Made by a program: the position numbers and the translations under genes
The notes under the pieces: generated by a model
The model's input: only the letters and a program-made list of their open reading frames with translations
Told to the model about the DNA's origin: nothing
Databases searched by the model: none
Assembly (NCBI GenBank): GCA_900753715.1
Contig: CAAEAE010000025.1
Span: 1 to 18,288, forward strand
DNA: 18,288 bases
Origin: an uncultured Roseburia sp.
GTDB taxonomy: Bacteria > Bacillota_A > Clostridia > Lachnospirales > Lachnospiraceae
Direction: 5' to 3'
Shown: in pieces, positions 1 through 7,384 of the stretch
Layout: each line of letters begins with the position of its first letter
Numbering within the stretch: the first letter of the stretch is position 1

Positions 1-283
1 CAGCGAACTGTACTGCAGGAGTTACAGCGGAGCTGACAAACAAGGGCATTTCTAATATGTGATGTAAAGAACGCCCGAATTTAGTTTTGAATAAAAACCA
101 GTAATTGCTTCGGCAATTTTCCAATCAGCGTCTTCGTGTACCTCGTCAAATATCATCATTGCTAAGGTTGTTTTTAGCACTCCCGGAGAGTGTGGCAGAT
201 GTTTTGAAATATAAAAAAATAACTATAGAATGGTGATGCATTTACATTACGCTGATTTTATAGAGCGGTAATCAGGGATAAAC
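1..283. other. Gene debris, no intact gene
   Basis: No complete gene is visible. On the + strand an open frame enters from the left edge and stops at 60-62, ending in the peptide TAELTNKGISNM; it could be the tail of a gene outside the window. On the minus strand an open frame of about 57 codons, from roughly 225 down to a stop at 52-54, reads plausibly as protein (it contains IFDEVHEDADWKIAEAI). It has no ATG before residue 21 or so and an in-frame stop just upstream, so it looks like a fragment of a larger gene. I do not recognise either product. Only one of the two overlapping frames is likely to be genuine. Confidence 0.3.
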
Positions 284-312
284 TTGTATTGATCGAGAAA
301 AAGAACTATAAT
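284..312 (+). promoter_or_regulatory. Sigma-A-type promoter for the HTH/two-component operon
   Basis: The -35 box TTGTAT (284-289) and a consensus -10 box TATAAT (307-312) are separated by exactly 17 bp. The predicted transcript would start near 319, leaving a leader of only about 14 nt. The GGAGGTG ribosome site at 322-328 is almost at the 5' end of the message. A second promoter at 17078-17106, before the related HTH gene, has the same geometry. Confidence 0.7.
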
Positions 313-332
313 GTACTCTATGGAGGTGTGAA

Positions 333-521
333 ATGGATTATATGACACTAAAAGAGGTCGCCGAAAAATGGGGCGTGACACCTCGTAGAGTAAATTATTT
401 GTGTGCCGCTGGGCGTATCCCCGGCGCTGTGAAGAAGGCTAGTGTTTGGCTGATCCCAAAAACTGCGGAGAAGCCGATTGACGGCCGGACAAAACAGGGA
501 AAGGCGCAAAAGCATGAGTAA
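333..521 (+). CDS. Small helix-turn-helix DNA-binding protein (excisionase/MerR-like, WLIP type)
   Basis: This 62-residue protein has an N-terminal helix-turn-helix (about residues 5-30, TLKEVAEKWGVTPRRVNYLC). It continues into the short wing GRIPGAVKKASVWLIP and a basic tail. That is the layout of MerR/excisionase-type winged-HTH proteins often annotated as helix-turn-helix domain-containing protein in Firmicute mobile elements. The start has a strong GGAGGTG site 4 nt upstream. Its last codons overlap the start of the response regulator by 8 nt, so the two are probably translationally coupled and it belongs to the operon. A relative lies at 17131-17316, sharing EKW, RRV, LC, G-R and WLIP at matching positions. 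Its DNA target and role (operon regulator or element excisionase) are not known; the family call is firm, the role is inference. Confidence 0.75.
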   Translation: MDYMTLKEVAEKWGVTPRRVNYLCAAGRIPGAVKKASVWLIPKTAEKPIDGRTKQGKAQKHE

Positions 522-1200
522 TATATTACTTCTTGAAGATGATTTAAGCTTGGTTAACGGACTTTCTTTTGCTTTCAAAAAGCATGGATATGAATTGAAT
601 ATTGCCAGAACGCTCAAAGAAGCGGATGGGCTGTGGATGGACGGGAAATATGATTTGCTGGTGTTGGATGTATCGCTGCCAGATGGTTCTGGCTTTGAAT
701 TTTGCAAAAAAGTACGGCTTACATCAAAGGTGCCGATTATTTTTTTGACGGCTTCGGACGAAGAAACAAGCATCATTATGGGGCTGGATATTGGCGGTGA
801 TGACTATATCACAAAGCCGTTCAAACTGGGGGTTCTCGTTTCAAGGATTAACGCCTTACTTCGACGTGCAAATTCTTTTCAGGCAGCAGACACGGAATTG
901 CAGTCGAATGGCATCAAGGTTCTTTTGCTGCAAGGGCAGGTTTTCAAGAATGGAGCACTTTTGGATTTGACCGCTGCGGAATACAAGCTGCTGTGTTTGT
1001 TTATGCGAAACCCGAACATGGTACTGACAAAGGAGCAAATTTTAGATAAGTTATGGGACTGCGATGGGAATTATATCGACAGTAGTACCCTTACGGTCTA
1101 TATGCGTCGGCTTCGTATGAAGATTGAGGATAATCCGAGTGAACCGCAAATGCTTCTGACTGTTCGAGGCATGGGCTATAAATGGAACATTACCGGATGA
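514..1200 (+). CDS. OmpR-family response regulator
   Basis: A cytoplasmic transcription factor of 228 residues, activated by phosphotransfer from the kinase encoded next. The receiver domain spans about residues 1-115, with acidic pocket residues E8/D9/D10, phosphoacceptor D52 in the LLVLDVSLPDGSG strand, T79 and K101 in ITKPF. A winged-helix output domain of OmpR/PhoB type fills residues 130-228, with the typical DLTAAEYKLLCLF start and a VRGMGYKW end. The ATG at 514 was chosen over the in-frame ATG at 478 because the receiver fold begins exactly there; the extra 12 residues are polar and unlike the family. The 3' end reaches into the kinase leader. Likely targets are the TTGTAGG repeats before the ABC genes (2241-2258), by analogy with other kinase/regulator/ABC operons. 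Confidence 0.93.
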   Translation: MSNILLLEDDLSLVNGLSFAFKKHGYELNIARTLKEADGLWMDGKYDLLVLDVSLPDGSGFEFCKKVRLTSKVPIIFLTASDEETSIIMGLDIGGDDYITKPFKLGVLVSRINALLRRANSFQAADTELQSNGIKVLLLQGQVFKNGALLDLTAAEYKLLCLFMRNPNMVLTKEQILDKLWDCDGNYIDSSTLTVYMRRLRMKIEDNPSEPQMLLTVRGMGYKWNITG

Positions 1201-1208
1201 GGTGCAGA

Positions 1209-2246
1209 ATGAAAATACTGGCAAATAAAGAAATCAAAAATCTATTTCTTTCGCTTTCGCTGATTTTGGGGTTCGCATTTCTCTTAGCTGAGGTTTTTCT
1301 ATGGCTGTCTTATCACCGACTTTCCCTGTCCTTGCTAATCCTTTTTCTATTGGCTAATGGTGCTGTATGGGCAGCCTGCTTTGTGTATTTTAATCGGCAA
1401 AATCAGATCATGGAGCAGGCGGTATCGCAGATCAATGCGTATCTTGATGGAGATCGCAATGCCCGTATTGAATGTGACAATGAGGGCGAATTGTACCGTC
1501 TGTTTCATTCCATCAATTCTTTGGCGGCAGTGTTAAACGCCCATGCAGATAACGAGCTACGCGAGAAGGAGTTTTTGAAAAATACAATCTCCGACATTTC
1601 ACACCAACTGAAAACGCCACTGGCAGCTCTGAACATTTATAATGGGCTGCTTCAGGACGAGGATATAGAAGTGTCCTCCGTGAAAGAATTTGCTGATCTG
1701 TCCGAGCAGGAGCTTGACCGTATTGAAGTTCTGGTGCAAAGCCTTCTTAAAATCACAAAGTTGGATGCTGGTTCTATTGCATTTGAAAAGGAAATACAAA
1801 ATGTAGCGGATATGATGCAGGATTTGGAGTTACACTTTGCGTATCGTGCCAAGCAGGAACAGAAAGAGATCGTCTTATCTGGTGCAGATGATATTTCCCT
1901 TTTCTGTGACCGTGATTGGTTGAGTGAAGCGATTGGCAACATTGTGAAAAATGCGCTGGATCATACAGAAAAGGGCGATACCATTCACATCAAATGGAAG
2001 ACACTGCCCTCTGCTGTTCAAATCACAGTAAAGGATAACGGGTGCGGGATTCATCCAGAAGATTTACACCACATCTTCAAGAGGTTTTATCGCAGCCGCT
2101 TTTCAAAGGATACACAGGGGATCGGGCTTGGCCTGCCGTTGGCAAAAGCAATTATCGAAGCTCATGGGGGTCTAATAGAAGTGGAAAGTGAATTAGGAAT
2201 TGGAACGAGTTTTATAATGAATTTCCCAATTCCTACAAAATTGTAG
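1209..2246 (+). CDS. Intramembrane-sensing sensor histidine kinase
   Basis: A membrane histidine kinase of 345 residues. Two hydrophobic segments (about residues 11-33 and 38-62) are joined by only a few residues, so there is no extracellular sensor domain. This is the hallmark of intramembrane-sensing kinases, which respond through a partner ABC transporter. A linker precedes the HisKA motif SDISHQLKTPLAAL, with H132 as phosphoacceptor. ATP-binding boxes follow: N box NIVKNALDH, G1 DNGCGI, F box FKRFYRS and G2 GIGLGLPLAKAI. The ATG at 1209 is preferred over in-frame ATGs at 1182 and 1197 because GAGGTG (1199-1204) sits just upstream. The gene starts 8 nt after the regulator ends. The signal sensed is unknown; antimicrobial peptides are the usual stimulus in such operons, which is inference. 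Confidence 0.9.
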   Translation: MKILANKEIKNLFLSLSLILGFAFLLAEVFLWLSYHRLSLSLLILFLLANGAVWAACFVYFNRQNQIMEQAVSQINAYLDGDRNARIECDNEGELYRLFHSINSLAAVLNAHADNELREKEFLKNTISDISHQLKTPLAALNIYNGLLQDEDIEVSSVKEFADLSEQELDRIEVLVQSLLKITKLDAGSIAFEKEIQNVADMMQDLELHFAYRAKQEQKEIVLSGADDISLFCDRDWLSEAIGNIVKNALDHTEKGDTIHIKWKTLPSAVQITVKDNGCGIHPEDLHHIFKRFYRSRFSKDTQGIGLGLPLAKAIIEAHGGLIEVESELGIGTSFIMNFPIPTKL

Positions 2247-2285
2247 GCTGGTTGTAGGGTTACAGTAATATTGGGGTGCTATTCT
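2232..2285 (+). promoter_or_regulatory. Putative response-regulator-activated promoter for the ABC genes
   Basis: Two exact TTGTAGG copies at 2241-2247 and 2252-2258 are 11 bp apart (one helical turn), the spacing of OmpR-family half-sites. The first also forms a palindrome with an inverted copy, CCTACAAAATTGTAGG (2232-2247). An extended -10 element, TGC-TATTCT (2277-2285), lies downstream. The expected -35 position (about 2257-2262) has no good hexamer and is touched by the second repeat. A poor -35 with phased repeats over it suggests activator dependence. The sites overlap the last codons of the kinase gene. A weak imperfect hairpin (TCGTA 2291-2295 with TACGA 2321-2325) sits in the leader. 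Confidence 0.55.
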
Positions 2286-2358
2286 TTCCATCGTAGACAG
2301 GGAACGAAAGTCCACCCGTTTACGACAGCAAAATTATTGAGAAAGAGGTGTTTGCACT

Positions 2359-3042
2359 ATGAACTTGTTAAAAGTCAAAAATATTTGTAAAACCTATGGC
2401 AACGGGGAAACCGCGGTCAAGGCTTTGAAAGATGTTAGCTTTTCTGTTCCCAAAGGAGAGTATGTGGCAATCGTTGGAGAATCCGGTTCCGGCAAAAGTA
2501 CACTGCTGAACATGATCGGCGCATTGGACACGCCTACGTCAGGCAAGGTGCTGATCGACGGCAAGGACATTTTTTCCATGAACGACAAGAAGTTGACCGT
2601 GTTTCGGCGTAGGAATATCGGCTTTATCTTTCAGGCGTTCAACCTTGTGCCGGAGCTGACCGTGGAGCAGAATATCATATTCCCTGTGTTGCTGGACCAA
2701 CAGAAGCCGGACAAAAAGTATCTGGAAGAACTACTGGCGGTGCTGAATCTGAAAGAGCGCCGAAATCACCTGCCGAGCCAGCTTTCCGGTGGTCAGCAGC
2801 AACGTGTGGCAATTGGGCGGGCACTGATTACCCGGCCAGCCCTGATCTTAGCTGACGAGCCGACCGGCAATCTGGACACGCAGAATAGCAGCGAGGTCAT
2901 TGCCTTGCTAAAAGAGGCGTCGAAAAAATACGAACAAACCATCATTATGATTACCCACAATCGCAGTATCGCGCAAACGGCTGACCGGGTTTTGCAGGTA
3001 TCGGACGGTGTACTGACCGACTTCGGGAGGTGCCGCGAATGA
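2359..3042 (+). CDS. ABC transporter ATP-binding protein (MacB/LolD-type)
   Basis: A 227-residue cytoplasmic ATPase subunit of normal length for the family. It shows an A-loop tyrosine (Y13), Walker A GESGSGKS (40-47), Q-loop Q92, signature LSGGQQQRVAIGRAL (from 142), Walker B LILADE with catalytic E167, a D-loop after PTGNLD, and H-loop H200. This sequence type pairs with FtsX-like permeases in antimicrobial-peptide resistance, lipoprotein release or peptide export. The start is supported by a GAGAAAGAGGTG ribosome site. The stop overlaps the permease start in an ATGA junction, implying a strict 1:1 operon. It lies directly behind the two-component genes and the repeat-bearing promoter, which suggests induction through them. 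Confidence 0.93.
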   Translation: MNLLKVKNICKTYGNGETAVKALKDVSFSVPKGEYVAIVGESGSGKSTLLNMIGALDTPTSGKVLIDGKDIFSMNDKKLTVFRRRNIGFIFQAFNLVPELTVEQNIIFPVLLDQQKPDKKYLEELLAVLNLKERRNHLPSQLSGGQQQRVAIGRALITRPALILADEPTGNLDTQNSSEVIALLKEASKKYEQTIIMITHNRSIAQTADRVLQVSDGVLTDFGRCRE

Positions 3043-5360
3043 AAAGCTATCTTAGCCTTATTCCGATTTCTGCAAAGGTGCGGAAGAGACAGAATAGGAT
3101 GACGATGCTGTGCATCATTATCTCAGTGCTGTTGGTTACGATGATTTTCAGCATGGCAGATATGGCGATCCGAATGGAAAAGACACGAGTGATCAAAGAA
3201 CATGGGAACTGGCATATCATGTTGAAGGAGCCATCCGAGCAACAGATTGAGCAAATCGCACAGCGAACAGATGTGATGACGTCCTCCCGTTATGACGGAC
3301 TGAACTTTGATTTATCCGAAGACTATACGATCAATGGAAAAAGCTGCGTCATCGTAGGTGGTGATAATGCGATTCTAACGGAGATCTATGACAATTTGAC
3401 TGAAGGCCGATATCCTACAAAAGAGAATGAAATTTTACTTTCGAATCGTTCAAAAGAACTGCTTTCTCTGAAGATTGGAGAGGCGATTACCGTACATACA
3501 CCAGCTGGAGATTTTGGCTATACGATTTCCGGTTTTGGAGGAGATGTTACCATTACCACAGATGCCGACATTGTGGGGGCTTTTCTAAATTGGGACTCCT
3601 TCCAAAGTCTTGCAAAAGCAGAAGGAAGTAAGCTTGCTCCCGTTTGTTTTGTGCGCTTTTACGAGAATATCCATATTCGTAAGGTGATTGCAGAGTTGCG
3701 GAAAACATATGGCTTTACCGACGAAACATTATCCGAAAACACGGCTTTGCTGGGATTGACGGGCTTCAGCAGTGATTCTTATGTCATGGGAATGTACCTT
3801 GTAGCTGCAATCTTGTTTGTTCTGGTTTTGGCTGCGGGAGTCTTTATGATTGCGGGAAGCCTGAACAGCAGAACCGCAGAGAGAACACAATTTTTTGGAA
3901 TGCTTCGTTGTATTGGAGCAAGCCGGGCACAAGTTATGCACATAGTCAAGTTGGAAGCACTCTATTGGTGCAAAACAGCGGTTCCGATTGGCGTGATAGT
4001 TGGGATTGTGGGCACATGGATGCTTTGTGCACTGCTCCGGTTTGGTGCGGGCGCTGAATTTGTACAGATTCCGCTATTTGGGATTAGTAGTGTCGGTATC
4101 ATCAGCGGAATTGTTGTTGGTGTTTTGACCGTGCTGTTATCTTCCATCTCTCCCGCAAGGCGGGCGGCAGGTGTTTCTCCGGTTGCGGCTGTTACCGGAA
4201 ATCTTTCCGAAAATTGGAACACATCCCGGCCAATCAAGCAGAACTTTTTGAAAATTGAGATGGCCTTGGGGATTCATCATGCCGTATCCTCTCCCAAAAA
4301 TCTACTTCTCATGACTGGCTCCTTTGCACTCAGCATCATTATGATTTTGAGCTTTTCCGTTCTTATACAATGGGTGAATATGGCACTCAATCCCTTAAAG
4401 CCATGGGCACCAGATGTCTTTTATAGTAGTCCTGATAATCTGTGCGACATTAAACAAAGTTTTGCCAAAGAGGTGGAAAGCCGGCCGTATGTAAAGCGGG
4501 TATTTGGGCGGATGTATCAAAGCCTTCCTGCAGAATATGAAGGGAAATTGGGGCAAATTGATTTGATTTCTTATGAGAATCAGCAGTTTCAGTGGGCAGC
4601 TGAAGATTTGATTGCAGGTGATATATCGGCTGTCTCTGAAGGCAACGGTGTACTGACGGTTTTTGATAAAAGCAATTCTTTGAAGGTTGGAGATACGATT
4701 CAGCTGGAGCAGACAGAGCTTACCGTGGCTGGAGTCTTGAAAGATAGTCCCTTTGATACATCGGATCAGCCAACTGTGATTTGCTCAGAGAAAACGTTCA
4801 AGGAAATTACAGGCAAAGATGCCTATGCTGTTCTTGACGTACAGCTGTCCAAAAAAGCAACAGAGCAGAATGTAAATGAGCTTCACGTATTGGCAAATGG
4901 ACATTATCGCTTTTATGATCGACTGGCGCAAAACAAAGACACACAAAATACCTATTTTATGTTCTGCCTGTTTGTTTATGGATTCCTCGCCGTGATCACA
5001 TTGATTACTATTATTCATACGGTAAACAGTATTTCTATGAGCGTGTCTGCAAGAACAAATCAATACGGAACCATGCGTGCAGTGGGGATGGATAGTTTAC
5101 AAATCAAGAAGATGATTCTCATGGAAACCGCCACGTACACTACGCTTGGACTCCTCGCAGGTTGTGGTCTGGGGTTACCGCTGCATCATTTTCTCTATTC
5201 GCAGATGATTACAAATTATTGGGGAACGGCATGGCAAATCCCTTTAACATCTATTGGAGAAATACTGGTGTTGCTTGTGTTCACTTCTCTTCTTGCACCT
5301 TTCGCTCCGGCAAAACGCATCTGTAACATGCCGATTACTGCAACCATCAATGAATTGTAA
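3039..5360 (+). CDS. FtsX-family ABC transporter permease with two FtsX blocks
   Basis: An integral membrane protein of 773 residues and partner of the preceding ATPase. One membrane segment (about 22-40) is followed by an extracytoplasmic region of roughly 200 residues. A three-helix FtsX block with the motif RTQFFGMLRCIGASRAQV lies around 250-385. A further segment (about 420-445) precedes a second extracytoplasmic domain, and a C-terminal FtsX block with TNQYGTMRAVGMDSLQIKK closes the protein. The duplicated arrangement differs from 10-helix BceB-type permeases. The ATG at 3039 is chosen over the GTG at 3030 because GGGAGGTG (3025-3032) sits 6 nt upstream and because it gives the ATGA overlap. 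The substrate is not visible; peptide or lipid-linked antimicrobial handling is inferred from the operon. Confidence 0.88.
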   Translation: MKSYLSLIPISAKVRKRQNRMTMLCIIISVLLVTMIFSMADMAIRMEKTRVIKEHGNWHIMLKEPSEQQIEQIAQRTDVMTSSRYDGLNFDLSEDYTINGKSCVIVGGDNAILTEIYDNLTEGRYPTKENEILLSNRSKELLSLKIGEAITVHTPAGDFGYTISGFGGDVTITTDADIVGAFLNWDSFQSLAKAEGSKLAPVCFVRFYENIHIRKVIAELRKTYGFTDETLSENTALLGLTGFSSDSYVMGMYLVAAILFVLVLAAGVFMIAGSLNSRTAERTQFFGMLRCIGASRAQVMHIVKLEALYWCKTAVPIGVIVGIVGTWMLCALLRFGAGAEFVQIPLFGISSVGIISGIVVGVLTVLLSSISPARRAAGVSPVAAVTGNLSENWNTSRPIKQNFLKIEMALGIHHAVSSPKNLLLMTGSFALSIIMILSFSVLIQWVNMALNPLKPWAPDVFYSSPDNLCDIKQSFAKEVESRPYVKRVFGRMYQSLPAEYEGKLGQIDLISYENQQFQWAAEDLIAGDISAVSEGNGVLTVFDKSNSLKVGDTIQLEQTELTVAGVLKDSPFDTSDQPTVICSEKTFKEITGKDAYAVLDVQLSKKATEQNVNELHVLANGHYRFYDRLAQNKDTQNTYFMFCLFVYGFLAVITLITIIHTVNSISMSVSARTNQYGTMRAVGMDSLQIKKMILMETATYTTLGLLAGCGLGLPLHHFLYSQMITNYWGTAWQIPLTSIGEILVLLVFTSLLAPFAPAKRICNMPITATINEL

Positions 5361-5381
5361 TTCAATATTTTAATCTGCCGC

Positions 5382-5409
5382 ACGACGGCAAAAGAAAAAA
5401 AGCCGTCGT
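5382..5409. repeat. 8-bp perfect inverted repeat after the permease gene
   Basis: ACGACGGC (5382-5389) and GCCGTCGT (5402-5409) flank a 12-nt A-rich loop, 21 bp after the permease stop. There is no T tract on either side, so it is not a standard intrinsic terminator. It may act as an RNA stabiliser, a factor-dependent stop or a protein site. Confidence 0.5.
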
Positions 5410-5434
5410 AGAGCAGAGGTATTTTCACACGCCT

Positions 5435-5561
5435 ATGAAGCGAATGCGCAGATATTATCTAAGGGGGATCGTTTACTTTTGCTAATGCGATTGCAATATT
5501 GCTGATTATAGCCGGCATAGGACAATTGGTTTTTAGAGAAAAATGCAAAACGGAGGTGTAG
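5435..5561 (+). pseudogene. Frameshifted small single-pass membrane peptide
   Basis: An ATG at 5435 opens MKRMRRYYLRG, then runs to an early stop. Removing one G from the GGGGG run at 5463-5467 joins it to a hydrophobic frame (ANAIAILLIIAGIGQLVF) that ends at 5559-5561. The repaired peptide would be about 41 residues: a basic N-terminus, one membrane helix and a charged tail. No clear ribosome site is seen for 5435. Its stop overlaps the excellent ribosome site of the next tiny ORF, as in a coupled pair. The family is not recognised. It is either a broken gene or a G-tract on/off switch; sequence error cannot be excluded. Confidence 0.35.
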
Positions 5562-5562
5562 C

Positions 5563-5679
5563 ATGAAAAACAAGAACCTTAGAGATGATTATTTTGAAAG
5601 CAATTTTTGGTGCGAGGAGAATATGGACCATCCCGGAAATATGAATAAGGTCATCTTATCTACTAAATACTTAGTGTGA
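5563..5679 (+). CDS. Hypothetical 38-residue protein
   Basis: The start ATG at 5563 follows an excellent GGAGGTG ribosome site (5552-5558). The product starts MKNKNLRDDYFESNFWCEEN and is polar, acidic and slightly aromatic, with one cysteine and no membrane segment. It may be the head of a longer gene truncated in this strain, because the last dozen residues run into AT-rich, hairpin-containing non-coding sequence. I do not recognise a family. It lies immediately after the frameshifted membrane peptide and before the AbiE promoter region. Confidence 0.4.
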   Translation: MKNKNLRDDYFESNFWCEENMDHPGNMNKVILSTKYLV

Positions 5680-5711
5680 TAGAGTGACTTTTTGGATAAT
5701 CAAAACAGAAA

Positions 5712-5734
5712 TGCCTAAAATATAAAAATAGGCA
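5712..5734. repeat. Small hairpin upstream of AbiE
   Basis: TGCCTA (5712-5717) and TAGGCA (5729-5734) form a 6-bp stem over an 11-nt AT loop. A second short dyad, ACTAA-ATAC-TTAGT, lies at 5662-5675. Both are upstream of the AbiE promoter and could be transcript ends or operator sites. Confidence 0.35.
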
Positions 5735-5802
5735 AATTGCGGTATTCTATGATTAACATCGCATTTAAAAATATTCAACAGATAAAATAAATGTGGAAAA
5801 TA

Positions 5803-5831
5803 TTGAAATTTCATTTTGAATGTAGTATTAT
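5803..5831 (+). promoter_or_regulatory. Promoter of the AbiE/conflict-gene run, with -35 palindrome
   Basis: TTGAAA (5803-5808) and TATTAT (5826-5831) are separated by 17 bp, a good sigma-A arrangement, with transcription expected near 5838. The -35 box is embedded in the perfect palindrome TGAAATTTCA (5804-5813). A protein bound there would block RNA polymerase. AbiEi antitoxins are known to repress their own operon through inverted repeats in the promoter, so this is a candidate operator. Confidence 0.6.
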
Positions 5832-5869
5832 GATTCTAGAATAAATCTATGTAAAGCAGAGTGTTTGAT

Positions 5870-6448
5870 ATGATGAATATTTCAGAAAAAAAGAGGCTAT
5901 ATACGACCACTGAGCTATTGAGTATGGGTGCAACTTACTATGAAATTGAAAAGATGGTCAATGCTGGAATCCTTTATAAACTGGATAAAAGTGTATATGA
6001 GACAGTGAAATATAGTGGTGAAGAGTCCGATTTTTACTATGCCATGGCATATGCTCCAAAAGGCGTAGTATGTCTGATGAGTGCTGCAGTTCATTACGGC
6101 CTTTCTACTTACAGACCAAGCGAAGTGGATATAGCGATTCCGAGGAATCATAAGGTATCAACGCTACCTGAATGGCCGCCCCTGCATGTTGTATCTTTTA
6201 CCGGGGACAGGTATAGTGTGGGCATAGTTGAACAGATTGAGGATGATAATAAATATAATATTTATGATATTGAGAAAACCATAATTGATATTCTCTTTTA
6301 TCGCAACAAGGTTGGGATAGAGGAAACAAAGGAAATTCTTATTAATTATTTGGGTCGGTCTGATAGAGATTTGAACAAGCTGCACGAATACGCGCAAAAG
6401 CTAAGATGTGAAAAAATACTACGAACTTATTTGGAGGTTCTTATTTAA
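5870..6448 (+). CDS. abiEi: AbiEi-family antitoxin of a type IV toxin-antitoxin system
   Basis: A 192-residue protein. An N-terminal winged helix-turn-helix covers about residues 8-45 (TTTELLSMGATYYEIEKMV, then a GILYKL wing). A body typical of AbiEi-like antitoxins follows, with CLMSAAVHYGLS and DIAIPRN. In characterised AbiE systems this protein represses its own operon and opposes the AbiEii toxin without a stable toxin-antitoxin complex. The ATG at 5870 is preferred over the in-frame GTG at 5861; ribosome-site support is modest (AGCAGAG). Its stop codon overlaps the AbiEii start by 1 nt, confirming a coupled pair. It is the first gene of the eight-gene run, behind a promoter with a dyad over its -35. 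Confidence 0.88.
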   Translation: MMNISEKKRLYTTTELLSMGATYYEIEKMVNAGILYKLDKSVYETVKYSGEESDFYYAMAYAPKGVVCLMSAAVHYGLSTYRPSEVDIAIPRNHKVSTLPEWPPLHVVSFTGDRYSVGIVEQIEDDNKYNIYDIEKTIIDILFYRNKVGIEETKEILINYLGRSDRDLNKLHEYAQKLRCEKILRTYLEVLI

Positions 6449-7353
6449 TGAATGCTGAATCAGTTAAAGCAAGACTTAAAAATGTTGCTATGGAGACTGG
6501 ACGAACATTTCAGGATCTTTTGGGATCATATGGAATGGAAAGAACACTTTATAGATTATCAATTTCAGACTATCGTGAGAAGTTCACGCTAAAGGGCGGT
6601 ATATTCTTGTACGCATTATATGATGGAGATTATCCAAGGGCAACAACAGATATCGACTTATTGGCGAGGGGAATAGGAAACGATATTGATGAGATGAAAA
6701 CGGTGTTTACGCACATATTTTCTATCACAACAGATGATCCATTAAAGTTTGATTGGGAATCATTGGATGTTAAGTCAATTACGGAATTTAAGGAATATCA
6801 TGGAGTTAATGTGTCTATAACCGCATTTATGGATAGGACACGTATTCCAGTTTCGATAGATATAGGATTTGGAGATGTAATATACCCTGATAGGATACTT
6901 ATGGATTTCCCGGTACTATTATCAGAAGATGCTCCGGAAGTATATGCATATTCTTTATATTCAAGCATTGCGGAGAAGTTTGAGGCAATGGTTTTATTGG
7001 GATATGATAATAGCAGATTTAAGGATTTTTATGATATTTATGTGAATGCACAGAAATATGATTTTGATGGTCAAATATTGGTAGAAGCCATAAAGGAAAC
7101 CTTTGATCATAGGGGAACTTCATTACATACAATAGTTGCATTTAATCCAGAATATTCCGACGATGCGATACGATTATCACGGTGGAAGAGCTTTGTGAAG
7201 AAAAAGAAGGTTTCTTTAGATGTTACTCTTCCGGAAACCATAGAGGTTATTAAGCAATTTCTGCTTCCTGTAACAAATGCGATAGAAACAGGAAGAAGCT
7301 TTGATGCAAAGTGGGATAGCAGGGAACAGCAGTGGAATGATAATTGCCAATAA
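6448..7353 (+). CDS. abiEii: AbiEii-family nucleotidyltransferase toxin
   Basis: A 301-residue protein of the AbiEii/MenT nucleotidyltransferase-like family (DUF1814). The first motif is present as KGG (49-51), then TTDIDLL with metal-binding D68 and D70. Further conserved positions follow: IDIGFGD with D138, AEKFEAMV with K177, and RFKDFYDIY with K192 and D196. All residues expected for an active enzyme are visible. Relatives arrest growth during phage infection; MenT-type enzymes transfer nucleotides to tRNA, while the substrate here is unknown. GGAGG (6431-6435) precedes the ATG, which overlaps the antitoxin stop. The following helicase gene starts 31 nt later, so the pair may be co-transcribed with the conflict genes. 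Confidence 0.9.
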   Translation: MNAESVKARLKNVAMETGRTFQDLLGSYGMERTLYRLSISDYREKFTLKGGIFLYALYDGDYPRATTDIDLLARGIGNDIDEMKTVFTHIFSITTDDPLKFDWESLDVKSITEFKEYHGVNVSITAFMDRTRIPVSIDIGFGDVIYPDRILMDFPVLLSEDAPEVYAYSLYSSIAEKFEAMVLLGYDNSRFKDFYDIYVNAQKYDFDGQILVEAIKETFDHRGTSLHTIVAFNPEYSDDAIRLSRWKSFVKKKKVSLDVTLPETIEVIKQFLLPVTNAIETGRSFDAKWDSREQQWNDNCQ

Positions 7354-7384
7354 GATGATATAGCAGAACAGGAGGGCGAAGTTT

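Noticed and set aside
348..776. Minus-strand frame of 142 codons
   Set aside because: Shadow of the HTH and response-regulator genes, whose motifs are unmistakable.
3039..5360. Classical BceB-type bacitracin permease
   Set aside because: The protein has two FtsX blocks and two large extracytoplasmic domains rather than the 10-helix BceB plan, though the operon logic is similar.
5382..5409. Intrinsic terminator of the ABC operon
   Set aside because: The stem is good but is not followed by a T run on either strand; kept only as an inverted repeat.
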